Shown piece after piece: positions 25,487 to 35,185 of a stretch of DNA of 64,000 nucleotides (position 1 is its first letter; each line of letters starts with the position of its first letter). The notes beneath the pieces were generated by a model, which saw only the letters and a program-made list of their open reading frames with translations, was not told where the DNA came from and made no database searches. The DNA lies in NCBI GenBank assembly GCA_017938245.1, contig JAGBBX010000049.1:1-64000 (forward strand). The letters are read 5' to 3'. The DNA is from Bacteroidaceae bacterium (GTDB lineage Bacteria; Bacteroidota; Bacteroidia; Bacteroidales; Bacteroidaceae). Made by a program: the position numbers and the translations under genes.

Positions 25487-28400
25487 ATGACACAAGAAGA
25501 GTATCTCGCTTCGGTAAAAAAATCACAAAACGAAGCGCATGACGAAACAATGTGGGGCAAACCTGCACGTGACATTATAACAGGTATAGGTAACAATGGT
25601 GGCATCCGTCCAGTACGTGCCATTTGGGAGTTAGTGCAGAATGCACGTGATGTGGTATGTGATGGAAAGAGAGCTAAAATTGTTTTTACGCGCAATGAAA
25701 ATTCTCTGGATTTTATGCACGATGGCATACCATTTACTCATAAGACCATAGAGGCACTAATCATGCAGACAAGTTCCAAAGTCAGCAGTAACAATGTGCA
25801 GGTAGGTCAGTACGGAACAGGATTCTTGACAACTCATTTGTTCGGATTGAAATTCAAACTGACAGCCCCACTTCTTACGTCTGAAGAATATCCTCGTTAT
25901 TATAAGATATCTGATTTTGAAATTGACAGATCGGCAACCGACAAGGAAGTAATGCGAGGAAAATTGAAAGATCAATGGAAAGATACTCAAGACTGGGGAA
26001 AGGATTTTTCGCAAACCACAGAGGATCCTTTTGAACATACTCTGTTCAGTTATCAGCACGAAGGCAAACAAGCGCAACTGAATGCTGAGAGCGCATTCAT
26101 GGATGCGCCAGACATGGTGCCTTTCGTGTTAAGTATAAATCCTAATATTGAGAGTATCTGTTTCGATGATAAGTTGAAAAAAGAAAAAGTCACTTATGTG
26201 CGAGATAGTCATGAAATGGACTTTGTCGAATATTTAACCGATGGAAAAATTTATAAGACAAAGGTTCATCGTACAAAAAACACGAATGCGGGTAAAGACG
26301 ATAAAGACTATTACATATATTGCATAGTCAGTAATGCAGAAACTGATGATGAACCCAAACGCTGTAAAGTGATTGTAACTTTGCCAATCACAGAAGACAA
26401 AGATGGCGTGTTACGTGTTATACGCTTTGACAAGACATTGCCACAAGTGTATATTTATCTGCCTCTGTTAGGTACAGAGGAATGGGGATTCAACTATTTG
26501 CTTCATTCTTCTCTGTTTACATGCGACAAGGATAGCCGTGATAGCTTACGATTGGTTGGTAATGGTCAGAATAACGATGACCAGGCAGAAGCTAATCGGA
26601 GCATCATAGACCTTGCGAACAAACTTATCTGTCAGTTCATTGACAAGAAAGTAACTACCTTGCGTGATGCTAAGTATTTGTGCAGAGCGTCATTCAAGAC
26701 ACAACAAGCAGATGCCAAATTGGGTGACTACTACAAAACTTTGCAAACATTTTGGCGAAACAAGTTCGAGAGTCTGTGCATTGTAGATGGTACTGATTCT
26801 GCCAAGCATTCTGTCTGTGAAACAAAAGTGTTGGATGAGACATTAGCCAAGGCTTGTGAAGAGGACCCAGAACTCCTTGATGCTATTTATGGATTGTTTG
26901 CAAAAGTGAATACTTGGATAGTTCCAAAGAAGGACGATATGGTGTATTGGAGCAACACGATCAATCGTTGGTATCGAGATGAAGAAAAGAACGAACACCA
27001 GCTAGCCATAACAAAACTGGCAGCTGCTATCCCAGCACTAATGATAGTGGCCACTGACCTCACTTGGCTCCATAAGATTGATAAGTACATTTCTGACAAT
27101 CAGGATGCTCTACTCGATACTTACACTTTGATACCGAACGAAGTTCTAAAACTCCAGAAGAAAGCTCCTCTGGTGAAACCTGTAGCTTTCGATAATGTAG
27201 TGAAAGAGGCTCTTGCTTTGATGGATGCAGATAATGTAGCTAATTTTGCACATGCAGACTTCTTTGATATTGTAAATGATACTGTTTTTGACTATGCAAA
27301 AGCCAAGGATAGTATTACAAATTACATAAACAATCATAATGCAGAGCAGAATGGAGTACGAGGGTCGATTATGACCAACAAACTACATGACTTACAAAAT
27401 CCTCAATCAACACGACTTTTCAACGCAAGCAGTTATGAAGCAAAGAAACTAAGTGATGATGCGGTTGTTGTCATACTAAAACTTTATAAGTCTCTGTTGC
27501 CAGAGGATAGCGAAGCTATTCCAGCTAGGTTGCTGCCGATAATAGCTGATTACTATGGAATTACCTTACTAGAGAATGTTGTGCGATTGGATAAGAAGTA
27601 TGAGCTTGATGTCCGTCAGTTCTATACAACATTGATATATGATTCGCTCTTCAAATTCACATTGATGAGTGACAAGACCACAAAGGCTGCATGGCTAAAA
27701 CAGATAGTTGAGTTGGTGTACAGTTATTCTGATACTAAGAGTTACCTGTCGTACTATCAAGTGTATCCAGATCAGCAAGGCAATTACAAATATGCAGAAT
27801 GGTTGAAGAAGAAATCACCTGCTCTGCCTGTACGTGCCTTGGAAATCTACGACACTATTATCAAGAAAGTGACTGATATAAACAAATCTGCTAGCATCAA
27901 GAAGGACATAGTTGATGAGGATTTTTCCAAGTGGTTTGTTGGTACAAATGTACTTGATGGACTCAGCCAATGTAAAGAGATAGAGGAGGAAGTGCAGAAG
28001 AAAGGTTATTCTATAACAGCGTACGAGCATCAGAAACTGATTGTAGAGATTATTGAGAAACTTACCAGTGGCGGAATAGAACGTGAACAATGGCATGTAT
28101 TATTTGGTGACATAGACAAGAACAAAGGGCAGATAATGTTTTCCGTCATCCAAAGCCAGACAAAGAAAGACAGCATCTTCGCATTGATGAAAGTGAAGGA
28201 TGACTCCAAACTGAAGGCTATAGCTGATCTTGTGAACAATCCTAATTTTGACTATATTCTAAAGATTAGCAAAGAAATTATTGATCAAGAAGCAAGAGAA
28301 GCTAACGATTTCTACTTCAAGAAGGAGCTTGGCAACTATGTAGAGGAACTTCTGCTGAAAGAACTAAACGAAGAATTGGGTGAAAATGTTGTGGAAATTC

Positions 28401-28873
28401 CAGAACCTGTAACTAACGAGCAAGGTGGTCAGGATTTGATATTACGTCTTAACGGAAATGACTTCTACTACTTTGAAATCAAGTCAAGATGGACAAGCGA
28501 TCGTTCTGTGCTGATGAGCACAATGCAGCATAGACGATCTTACGAGAATAGTGATAACTACGCTTTGCTGGCAACAGATATGGTTGGCTATGATATGGAT
28601 CGCGTGCGAAGACACGATTACCCGAGTTTTGAAGAAGTTAAGCCTAGAATTACGGTTTTGGATAATATCGGTAAACTTAACGATCGCTTGAAGGATGCAA
28701 CTTTGAATGATGATAACAAAGTACATGTAGCTGGTGGTTATCAAGTTCTCATTTCGCAAGATGTAATTCAGCATGAAGGCAAAACTTTTGATTTGTTCAT
28801 TGACTCTCTAAAAGATAAAATCAAGCAAAAATTGCAAAGCCAAAAGTCAGCATCTCAAAATTTTTATGGATAA
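25487..28873 (+). CDS. GHKL (Hsp90/MORC-like) ATPase fused to a PD-(D/E)XK nuclease-like domain
   Basis: This is a 1128-residue soluble protein. The N terminus (about 25-200) is a GHKL ATPase: N box WELVQNARDV with E48, N52 and D55; a second motif DGIPF at 79-83 taking the DxGxG role; and the Gly-rich lid motif GQYGTGF at 107-113. About 750 residues follow that I do not recognise, largely helical. The C-terminal domain (about 930-1060) has the restriction-fold pattern GGQDLIL with D983, then YYFEIKSRW with E997 and K999, as in DUF3883/Mrr-like PD-(D/E)XK nucleases. The combination suggests an ATP-gated nuclease used against foreign DNA. Codon use (GAA, CCA, AAC-rich) is unlike the flanking genes. 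The truncated XRE gene and DinD-like/RhuM genes around it support a transferred defence island. Function is inferred, not shown. Confidence 0.7.
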   Translation: MTQEEYLASVKKSQNEAHDETMWGKPARDIITGIGNNGGIRPVRAIWELVQNARDVVCDGKRAKIVFTRNENSLDFMHDGIPFTHKTIEALIMQTSSKVSSNNVQVGQYGTGFLTTHLFGLKFKLTAPLLTSEEYPRYYKISDFEIDRSATDKEVMRGKLKDQWKDTQDWGKDFSQTTEDPFEHTLFSYQHEGKQAQLNAESAFMDAPDMVPFVLSINPNIESICFDDKLKKEKVTYVRDSHEMDFVEYLTDGKIYKTKVHRTKNTNAGKDDKDYYIYCIVSNAETDDEPKRCKVIVTLPITEDKDGVLRVIRFDKTLPQVYIYLPLLGTEEWGFNYLLHSSLFTCDKDSRDSLRLVGNGQNNDDQAEANRSIIDLANKLICQFIDKKVTTLRDAKYLCRASFKTQQADAKLGDYYKTLQTFWRNKFESLCIVDGTDSAKHSVCETKVLDETLAKACEEDPELLDAIYGLFAKVNTWIVPKKDDMVYWSNTINRWYRDEEKNEHQLAITKLAAAIPALMIVATDLTWLHKIDKYISDNQDALLDTYTLIPNEVLKLQKKAPLVKPVAFDNVVKEALALMDADNVANFAHADFFDIVNDTVFDYAKAKDSITNYINNHNAEQNGVRGSIMTNKLHDLQNPQSTRLFNASSYEAKKLSDDAVVVILKLYKSLLPEDSEAIPARLLPIIADYYGITLLENVVRLDKKYELDVRQFYTTLIYDSLFKFTLMSDKTTKAAWLKQIVELVYSYSDTKSYLSYYQVYPDQQGNYKYAEWLKKKSPALPVRALEIYDTIIKKVTDINKSASIKKDIVDEDFSKWFVGTNVLDGLSQCKEIEEEVQKKGYSITAYEHQKLIVEIIEKLTSGGIEREQWHVLFGDIDKNKGQIMFSVIQSQTKKDSIFALMKVKDDSKLKAIADLVNNPNFDYILKISKEIIDQEAREANDFYFKKELGNYVEELLLKELNEELGENVVEIPEPVTNEQGGQDLILRLNGNDFYYFEIKSRWTSDRSVLMSTMQHRRSYENSDNYALLATDMVGYDMDRVRRHDYPSFEEVKPRITVLDNIGKLNDRLKDATLNDDNKVHVAGGYQVLISQDVIQHEGKTFDLFIDSLKDKIKQKLQSQKSASQNFYG

Positions 28874-29026
28874 ATGCTCTTGTTTGTGCAAATTATCATA
28901 ACCCACAGAAGGGGATACAACCTGACAAATTTGCTATCACCTAAGAAGCAAGATATGCAATTATTTTGAAGAATGCAAAGTTACGTATTGTTTGGAATGG
29001 CAAAATCTGATAAACTGAACTTAAAA

Positions 29027-29206
29027 ATGAGCGAAGACAATATCCAATCAAATAACAACATCCCCGAACTCCAATCTCCTTTTGAGCAATTGAGAGAGAT
29101 TGCTGCCGATGGCAAGGTATGGTGGAACTCGCGGAAATTGGAACTAATGATGGGCTATGGGAAGTACTGTCTGAAAACAACTAATATTTTAGATACCTTC
29201 GAATAA
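29027..29206 (+). pseudogene. Truncated DinD-like (BRO-N/KilA-type) protein
   Basis: The 59-residue product matches the start of damage-inducible protein D relatives: SPFEQLREIAADGKVWWNSR and then KLELMMGYGKY. These proteins normally run to about 280 residues. After KY the frame turns into unrelated sequence and stops, so most of the gene is missing. An upstream extension to 28973 is unlikely to be coding. A further 17-codon stub (29207-29260) lies between it and the RhuM gene. Confidence 0.6.
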
Positions 29207-29264
29207 ATGAATGATTGTAATTTCGAGAATACTACTCATGATTCATACATAAAGCAATAATTTC

Positions 29265-30299
29265 ATGGCAAATCGAAAAGAAATAAGAAATAGCACAGCA
29301 GAGTTCCTAATCTTTCAAATTGAAGGGAAGGAACAAGGTGTTGAAGTCTATTATAAAGATAAAACAGTGTGGTGTACACAGAAGGCAATGGGAATGCTTT
29401 TCGATGTGAACATACCTGCAATAAGCAAGCACCTTAAAAACATTTATGAGCAAGGGGAGCTCACAGAAGAGCGAACTGTTTCCAAAATGGAAATAGTTCG
29501 AATGGAAGGTAATAGGCAGGTTAAACGAGAAACTGTGTTCTACAACCTTGATGCTGTCATTAGTGTTGGTTATCGTGTGAACAGCATTCGTGCCACCCAG
29601 TTCCGTCAATGGGCAACGAGCGTATTGCGAGAGTTTGCTATACGTGGATATGTTTTGGATAAGAAGAGAATGGAGAACGGTTCGTTCCTTGGCGAAGATT
29701 ATTTTGAGCATCTGTTAGCTGAGATACGGGAGATTAGACTATCTGAACGTAGATTCTACCAAAAACTGACAGATATCTATGCCACTGCCGTTGACTACAA
29801 TCGGGATGCACCGACCACGCGATTATTCTTCAAGATGATGCAAAACAAGATGCATTATGCTGTTCACGGACGTACAGCTGCAGAACTGATTGTAGAACGA
29901 GCTGATGCAGAGCAGGAACACATGGGGTTGACTTCGTGGGAGAATGCACCAGATGGTAAAATCGTAAAGACTGACGTGGTGATTGCCAAAAACTATCTCA
30001 AAGAAGCAGAATTGGCAGATATGGGACAGTTGGTGAATGGTGTGCTTGAATTGGCTGAAAGAATGGCAAAACGTCATATTCCAATGACAATGGAGGATTG
30101 GGCCAAACAGATAGATACCATTTTGGCTGCCGGTGGTAACGAAGTTCTTCAAACGACAGGACAAGTGTCTGCCGAACAAGCAAAAGAACATGCAGAAACG
30201 GAGTTTGAAAAGTATCGTATCATACAAGACCGCCTATTCCAAAGTGACTTCGATAGGTTTATGGATGCTCTTCCTTTTGAAGAAAATCCTAAAGAATAA
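29265..30299 (+). CDS. RhuM family protein
   Basis: The 344-residue protein is a full-length RhuM (virulence RhuM) family member. The N-terminal half has the family core: VWCTQKAMGMLFDVNIPAIS, then KHLKNIYEQGEL, FYNLDAVISVGYRVNS and RATQFRQWATSVLREFAIRG, a KilA-N/BRO-like DNA-binding arrangement. The C-terminal half is helical. RhuM genes were first noted on a Salmonella pathogenicity island and are very common in defence islands and next to restriction systems; their molecular role is unknown. Codon use matches the neighbouring ATPase gene. A long hairpin follows. Confidence 0.85.
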   Translation: MANRKEIRNSTAEFLIFQIEGKEQGVEVYYKDKTVWCTQKAMGMLFDVNIPAISKHLKNIYEQGELTEERTVSKMEIVRMEGNRQVKRETVFYNLDAVISVGYRVNSIRATQFRQWATSVLREFAIRGYVLDKKRMENGSFLGEDYFEHLLAEIREIRLSERRFYQKLTDIYATAVDYNRDAPTTRLFFKMMQNKMHYAVHGRTAAELIVERADAEQEHMGLTSWENAPDGKIVKTDVVIAKNYLKEAELADMGQLVNGVLELAERMAKRHIPMTMEDWAKQIDTILAAGGNEVLQTTGQVSAEQAKEHAETEFEKYRIIQDRLFQSDFDRFMDALPFEENPKE

Positions 30300-30309
30300 A
30301 ACACATGAC

Positions 30310-30357
30310 CATTTGTCCGATGTTATCCAATAAATTGGGGTAACCTTCGGACAAATG
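30310..30357 (+). terminator. Long hairpin after the RhuM gene
   Basis: A perfect 11-bp outer stem (catttgtccga and its complement, 30310-30320 with 30347-30357) encloses an inner GTTATCC/GGGGTAAC pairing. It marks the right end of the island. Confidence 0.65.
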
Positions 30358-30404
30358 CTCTTAATTTTAGATCCAAGGATGAAAAATTGTTTAAAAAGAA
30401 ATAG

Positions 30405-30427
30405 AGCGTAACTCATTGAGCTACACT
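30405..30427 (-). terminator. Terminator of dnaK
   Basis: A stem of about nine usable base pairs (agtgtagctca / tgagttacgct) is followed on the minus strand by CTATTTCTTTTT. It lies 38 bp after the dnaK stop. Confidence 0.65.
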
Positions 30428-30465
30428 CTATTTAGTTGTCGATTTTTATCGTTTGTTATCTCAGA

Positions 30466-32364
30466 CTACTTGACCTCCTCGAAATCGGCGTCTTGTACGT
30501 TGTCGCCGCTGTTCTGCTGGTTGCTTTGTGCACCGCCGGCGTTGGGCTGTCCCTGAGCGCCACCCTGTGCATACATCTCGGCGCTTGCAGTCTGCCAAGC
30601 AGCGTTCAGTTCGGCAATGGCTGCGTCGATGGCTGCGATGTCCTGTGCTTTGTGTGCCTCTCTCAGCTTCTGTGCTGCAGCCTCGATGGGGGCCTTTTTG
30701 TCGGCAGGAATCTTGTCGCCAAGCTCTTTGAGCTGGTTCTCGGTCTGGAACACCATTGAGTCGGCCTCGTTCAGTTTGTCAATCTTCTCGCGCTCCTTCT
30801 TGTCGGCATCGGCATTTGCCTCGGCCTCGGCTTTCATACGCTCAATCTCTTCCTTGCTAAGGCCTGATGATGCCTCGATGCGGATTGCCTGCTCCTTGCC
30901 TGTTGCCTTGTCTTTTGCAGATACTTTAAGGATACCGTTGGCGTCGATGTCGAATGTTACCTCAATCTGGGGAACGCCACGACGTGCGGGGGCAATGCCT
31001 GTGAGGTTGAACTGTCCGATGGACTTGTTCTGTGCTGCCATAGGACGCTCGCCCTGAAGTACGTGGATTGTTACCTCGGTCTGATTGTCGGCTGCGGTAG
31101 AGAATACCTGGCTCTTGTTGCAGGGGATTGTGCTGTTTGCGTCGATGAGCTTTGTCATTACACCACCGAGTGTCTCGATACCCATTGAGAGGGGAGTTAC
31201 GTCGAGCAACAGAATGTCGCTTACGCCCTCTTCCTTGTTAAGGATGGCGCCCTGGATGGCTGCACCTACTGCTACTACCTCGTCGGGGTTAACACCCTTT
31301 GAGGGAGCCTTACCGAAGTAATCCTCAACAAGCTTCTGAACAGCGGGGATACGGCTTGAACCACCTACGAGGATAACCTCGTCAATCTCTGAGGTACTGA
31401 GACCGGCATCGTTCATTGCCTTCATACAGGGCTCGAGACAAGCCTGGATAAGACTGTGAGCCAATGACTCGAACTTGGCACGTGTAAGTGTCTTTACAAG
31501 GTGCTTGGGGCCGCTTGCTGTTGCTGTGATATAGGGGAGATTTATCTCGGTTGATGTTGTCGATGACAACTCAATCTTTGCCTTCTCGGCAGCCTCCTTA
31601 AGGCGCTGCAGTGCCATAGGATCTTGCTTAAGGTCCATTCCCTCCTCGGCCTTGAACTCCTCGGCAAGCCAGTCGATGATTACCTGGTCGAAGTCGTCAC
31701 CACCAAGGTGTGTGTCACCGTTTGTCGAGAGTACCTCGAATACGCCACTGCCGAACTCTAGGATTGAGATATCGAATGTACCACCACCGAGGTCGAACAC
31801 TGCAATCTTCATATCCTTATCGGCTTTGTCGATGCCGTAAGCAAGGGCTGCTGCTGTGGGCTCGTTTACGATACGCTTAACATCGAGTCCTGCAATGGCA
31901 CCTGCCTCCTTTGTTGCCTGACGCTGGCTGTCGCTGAAGTATGCAGGTACTGTGATAACAGCCTCGGTAACCTCCTGGCCAAGATAGTCCTCGGCTGTCT
32001 TCTTCATCTTCTGAAGTATCATAGCCGAAATCTCCTGAGGTGTGTAAAGACGACCGTCGATGTCGACACGAGGCATATTGTTCTCGTTAACTACTGTATA
32101 AGGTACGCGTGAGATCTCTTTGCTCACCTGTGCCCAGTTCTCACCCATAAAACGCTTGATAGAGAAAATGGTGCGCTTGGGGTTTGTGATTGCCTGACGC
32201 TTTGCAGGGTCACCTACTTTACGCTCGCCGTTGTTGTCGAACGATACGATAGAAGGGGTAGTGCGCTTGCCCTCGCTGTTGGTGATAACAACGGGCTCGT
32301 TACCCTCGAAAACTGCAACACAAGAGTTTGTTGTACCTAAGTCAATTCCAATAATCTTTCCCAT
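30466..32364 (-). CDS. dnaK: Chaperone DnaK (Hsp70)
   Basis: The 632-residue protein is a full-length Hsp70. The ATPase domain opens with [18 protein letters not shown] and includes [13 protein letters not shown] and the hinge region [13 protein letters not shown]. The substrate-binding domain contains [13 protein letters not shown] and the HVLQGER segment. The C-terminal lid ends in a Gly/Gln/Asn-rich linker and the tail DADFEEVK. It folds nascent and stressed proteins with DnaJ-type partners and GrpE. It is a single gene here; GrpE and classical DnaJ are not adjacent. Confidence 0.98.
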   Translation of the reverse strand: MGKIIGIDLGTTNSCVAVFEGNEPVVITNSEGKRTTPSIVSFDNNGERKVGDPAKRQAITNPKRTIFSIKRFMGENWAQVSKEISRVPYTVVNENNMPRVDIDGRLYTPQEISAMILQKMKKTAEDYLGQEVTEAVITVPAYFSDSQRQATKEAGAIAGLDVKRIVNEPTAAALAYGIDKADKDMKIAVFDLGGGTFDISILEFGSGVFEVLSTNGDTHLGGDDFDQVIIDWLAEEFKAEEGMDLKQDPMALQRLKEAAEKAKIELSSTTSTEINLPYITATASGPKHLVKTLTRAKFESLAHSLIQACLEPCMKAMNDAGLSTSEIDEVILVGGSSRIPAVQKLVEDYFGKAPSKGVNPDEVVAVGAAIQGAILNKEEGVSDILLLDVTPLSMGIETLGGVMTKLIDANSTIPCNKSQVFSTAADNQTEVTIHVLQGERPMAAQNKSIGQFNLTGIAPARRGVPQIEVTFDIDANGILKVSAKDKATGKEQAIRIEASSGLSKEEIERMKAEAEANADADKKEREKIDKLNEADSMVFQTENQLKELGDKIPADKKAPIEAAAQKLREAHKAQDIAAIDAAIAELNAAWQTASAEMYAQGGAQGQPNAGGAQSNQQNSGDNVQDADFEEVK

Positions 32365-32690
32365 AATATTCTGTTTTTAATTTTAATTTATTCAACTTAT
32401 AATATAGCGCTTTTGTTCAAACTGCCTATCGGGCAGCGATTGCGCTTCACCGATATAGTTACAAAGTCCGTGCCAACCACATTTTATGTCTCATTTTGTG
32501 GTCTCATCTGACGTAATTGGCAAGATTATGGGGTAAAAATGTCTCAAAACGACTGACAAAGTGGCAGAATGTGATAGATACACAAGGTGTCTTTCATTCA
32601 AAATGATTCAAAATGGTTCAAAATGATTCGAAATGACTCGAAATGATTTAAAATAATCTCTTTAAATTTGTATTTACACATCTTTTACGT
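32365..32690. other. Divergent intergenic region dnaK / carboxynorspermidine dehydrogenase
   Basis: About 410 bp without a gene separates the two divergent starts. It holds a six-unit decamer repeat (32596-32655) and the rightward promoter at 32667-32699. A clear dnaK promoter was not recognised. Confidence 0.5.
32596..32655. repeat. Six tandem decamer repeats in a divergent promoter region
   Basis: Six consecutive 10-bp units occur, with consensus attcaaaatg: two identical units, then gttcaaaatg, attcgaaatg, actcgaaatg and atttaaaata. The 10-bp period equals one helical turn, so the A-runs lie on one face of DNA, which favours curvature or stacked protein binding. Confidence 0.85.
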
Positions 32691-32699
32691 TATCTTCGC
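32667..32699 (+). promoter_or_regulatory. Promoter of the carboxynorspermidine dehydrogenase gene
   Basis: TTTG (32667-32670), 20 bp, TATCTTCGC (32691-32699). Start codon 79 bp downstream. The decamer repeat ends 11 bp upstream of the -33 element. Confidence 0.7.
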
Positions 32700-32778
32700 A
32701 TCTTATAATGTATAGTGCGCTTAAACTGCACTATAATAAGACTGACTATTATTTGTTTTTTTAATATCTTAAAAGAAA

Positions 32779-33972
32779 ATGGCAAAAGTTTTAATCATTG
32801 GCGCAGGTGGAGTAGGCACCGTAGCCGCTTTTAAGGTCGCTCAGAACAGCGATGTCTTTACCGAGATTATGATTGCAAGCCGCACAAAGTCGAAGTGCGA
32901 CGCGATAGTAAAGGCAATTGGTAACCCCTCAATTCAGACTGCTGCGGTTGATGCCGACAGTGTAGAGGAACTTGTGGCGCTGTTTAACAGCTTTAAACCC
33001 GAAATTGTGATTAACGTGGCACTGCCTTATCAGGATCTTACAATTATGGAGGCTTGCTTGCAGTGTGGAGTAAACTATCTTGATACAGCAAACTACGAGC
33101 CTAAGGATGAGGCTCATTTCGAGTACAGTTGGCAGTGGGCCTACCACGAGCGTTTCAAAGAGGCCGGTCTTACGGCTATTCTTGGTTGCGGATTCGACCC
33201 GGGCGTGAGTGGAGTGTATACAGCATACGCTGCAAAGCACTATTTCGACGAGATTCATTATCTTGACATAGTCGATTGCAACGCCGGTAACCACCACAAG
33301 GCATTTGCAACTAACTTCAACCCCGAGATTAATATCCGTGAGATTACTCAGAAAGGACGTTACTACGAGGACGGCAAATGGATTGAGACAGGCGCGCTTG
33401 AGATTCACAAGCCTCTGACATATCCCAATATCGGTCCTCGCGAGTCGTATCTGCTGTTTCACGAGGAGCTCGAGTCTCTGACAAAGAACTTCCCCACAAT
33501 CAAGCGTGCTCGCTTCTGGATGACATTCGGTCAGGAGTATCTTACTCACCTGCGCGTAATTCAGAACATCGGTATGGCTCGTATCGACGAGATTGACTAT
33601 AACGGAATGAAGATTGTTCCTTTGCAGTTCCTTAAGGCTGTTCTTCCCAATCCTCAGGACCTTGGCGAGAACTACGAAGGTGAGACATCTATCGGTTGCC
33701 GTATTCGTGGTGTCAAGGATGGTAAAGAGCGCACATACTATGTCTACAACAACTGTAGCCATCAAGAGGCATACAAAGAGACCGGTATGCAGGGCGTAAG
33801 CTATACCACCGGTGTGCCTGCGATGATTGGTGCAATGATGTTTGTTAAGGGATTGTGGCGTAAGCCCGGTGTATGGAATGTAGAACAGTTCGATCCCGAT
33901 CCATTTATGGAGCAGCTAAACAAGCAGGGACTTCCCTGGCACGAGGAGTTTGATAAAGATCTTGAGCTCTAA
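32779..33972 (+). CDS. Carboxynorspermidine dehydrogenase (saccharopine dehydrogenase family)
   Basis: The 397-residue enzyme has an N-terminal Rossmann fold (KVLIIGAGGVGTVAAFKVAQ, NADPH-binding GxGGVG) and the C-terminal saccharopine-dehydrogenase domain. The segments CGFDPGVSGVYTAYA and DCNAGNHHKAFATNFNPE are typical of the carboxy(nor)spermidine dehydrogenases that Bacteroidales use. It condenses aspartate semialdehyde with diaminopropane or putrescine to give the carboxy polyamine, which a decarboxylase converts to (nor)spermidine. Length equals the family norm. Followed by recA. Confidence 0.88.
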   Translation: MAKVLIIGAGGVGTVAAFKVAQNSDVFTEIMIASRTKSKCDAIVKAIGNPSIQTAAVDADSVEELVALFNSFKPEIVINVALPYQDLTIMEACLQCGVNYLDTANYEPKDEAHFEYSWQWAYHERFKEAGLTAILGCGFDPGVSGVYTAYAAKHYFDEIHYLDIVDCNAGNHHKAFATNFNPEINIREITQKGRYYEDGKWIETGALEIHKPLTYPNIGPRESYLLFHEELESLTKNFPTIKRARFWMTFGQEYLTHLRVIQNIGMARIDEIDYNGMKIVPLQFLKAVLPNPQDLGENYEGETSIGCRIRGVKDGKERTYYVYNNCSHQEAYKETGMQGVSYTTGVPAMIGAMMFVKGLWRKPGVWNVEQFDPDPFMEQLNKQGLPWHEEFDKDLEL

Positions 33973-33991
33973 TATTTAGGAGTTATATAAT

Positions 33992-34038
33992 AAAGAGGTG
34001 TAACTGCGTATTTATGTTATTTGTGGTTACACATCTTT
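33992..34038 (+). terminator. Hairpin between carboxynorspermidine dehydrogenase gene and recA
   Basis: A 13-position stem with one mismatch (aaagaggtgtaac / gttacacatcttt) is followed by an AT tract. It may terminate the upstream gene or shape the recA leader. Confidence 0.5.
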
Positions 34039-34070
34039 ATGTAATAATTAAACAGCATAAGAAAATTTAA

Positions 34071-35126
34071 ATGGCAAAGAAAGAAGAGGTGCAGAATATT
34101 GCAGCGTCCGAGAAACTAAAGGCGTTGCAGGCTGCAATGGATAAGATAGAGAAGAACTTTGGTAAAGGTTCTATTATGAAATTGGGCGACGACAACTTCG
34201 AGGAGGTTGATGTAATTCCCTCGGGTTCGGTGGGCTTGAATGCTGCGCTTGGTGTTGGAGGTTATCCCCGCGGTCGTATAATTGAGATTTATGGTCCCGA
34301 ATCGTCGGGTAAGACAACACTTGCAATTCACGCCATTGCCGAGGCACAGAGAATGGGTGGTATTGCGGCAATAATTGATGCCGAGCACGCATTCGACCGT
34401 TTCTATGCACAGAAGTTGGGTGTTGATATCGATAATCTGCTAATTTCGCAGCCCGATTGTGGTGAGCAGGCTTTGGAGATTGCCGAACAGCTTATTCGTT
34501 CGTCGGCAATTGACATAATCGTTATCGACTCGGTGGCAGCGCTTACTCCCAAAGCCGAGATTGAGGGCGAGATGGGCGACAACAAAGTGGGCCTTCAGGC
34601 ACGTCTTATGTCGCAGGCATTGCGTAAGTTGACATCTGCCATCAGCAAGACAAAGACCACCTGTATCTTTATCAACCAGTTGCGCGAGAAGATTGGTGTG
34701 ATGTTCGGTAATCCCGAGACAACAACCGGTGGTAATGCGCTGAAATTCTATGCATCGGTGCGTCTCGATATTCGTCGTGTGAGTCAGCTGAAAGATGGCG
34801 AGGATGCCATTGGAAACTCGGTGCGTGTAAAAGTTGTCAAGAATAAAGTGGCGCCTCCCTTCCGCAAAGCCGAGTTTGATATTATGTTCGGCGAGGGTAT
34901 CTCACGCGTGGGCGAGATTGTCGACCTTGGCGTGGCATACGGCGTGATTAAGAAGAGTGGTTCCTTCTTTAGCTACAACGATACAAAATTGGCACAGGGA
35001 CGCGACCGTACAAAATCGCTCATAGCCGATAATCCCGAGCTTGCCGAGGAACTTGAGGCAAAAATTGCTGCCGCCATGAAAGGTATAGAGCCTGAGGCAG
35101 AACCCGAAGTCGTTGACGAGGATTAA
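34071..35126 (+). CDS. recA: Recombinase RecA
   Basis: The 351-residue protein is a complete RecA. It has the Walker A motif GPESSGKT at 75-82, Walker B in [12 protein letters not shown], and loop L2 in the segment [20 protein letters not shown], plus the normal acidic C-terminal tail. It forms filaments on ssDNA for strand exchange and SOS activation. The start at ATG 34071 gives the usual length. recJ and recQ lie 1.6 kb downstream on the same strand, but two terminators separate them from recA. Confidence 0.99.
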   Translation: MAKKEEVQNIAASEKLKALQAAMDKIEKNFGKGSIMKLGDDNFEEVDVIPSGSVGLNAALGVGGYPRGRIIEIYGPESSGKTTLAIHAIAEAQRMGGIAAIIDAEHAFDRFYAQKLGVDIDNLLISQPDCGEQALEIAEQLIRSSAIDIIVIDSVAALTPKAEIEGEMGDNKVGLQARLMSQALRKLTSAISKTKTTCIFINQLREKIGVMFGNPETTTGGNALKFYASVRLDIRRVSQLKDGEDAIGNSVRVKVVKNKVAPPFRKAEFDIMFGEGISRVGEIVDLGVAYGVIKKSGSFFSYNDTKLAQGRDRTKSLIADNPELAEELEAKIAAAMKGIEPEAEPEVVDED

Positions 35127-35185
35127 GTTCCTATTTGATATCGTGAATATTGTAAACAGAAAACATTCAATAAATTAGAAAAACT

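Noticed and set aside
32596..32655. Decamer repeats as a CRISPR array
   Set aside because: Units are 10 bp with no spacers and no cas genes nearby.
32929..33765. 278-codon minus-strand frame in the carboxynorspermidine dehydrogenase gene
   Set aside because: Antisense shadow; the plus-strand enzyme is intact with a Rossmann motif.
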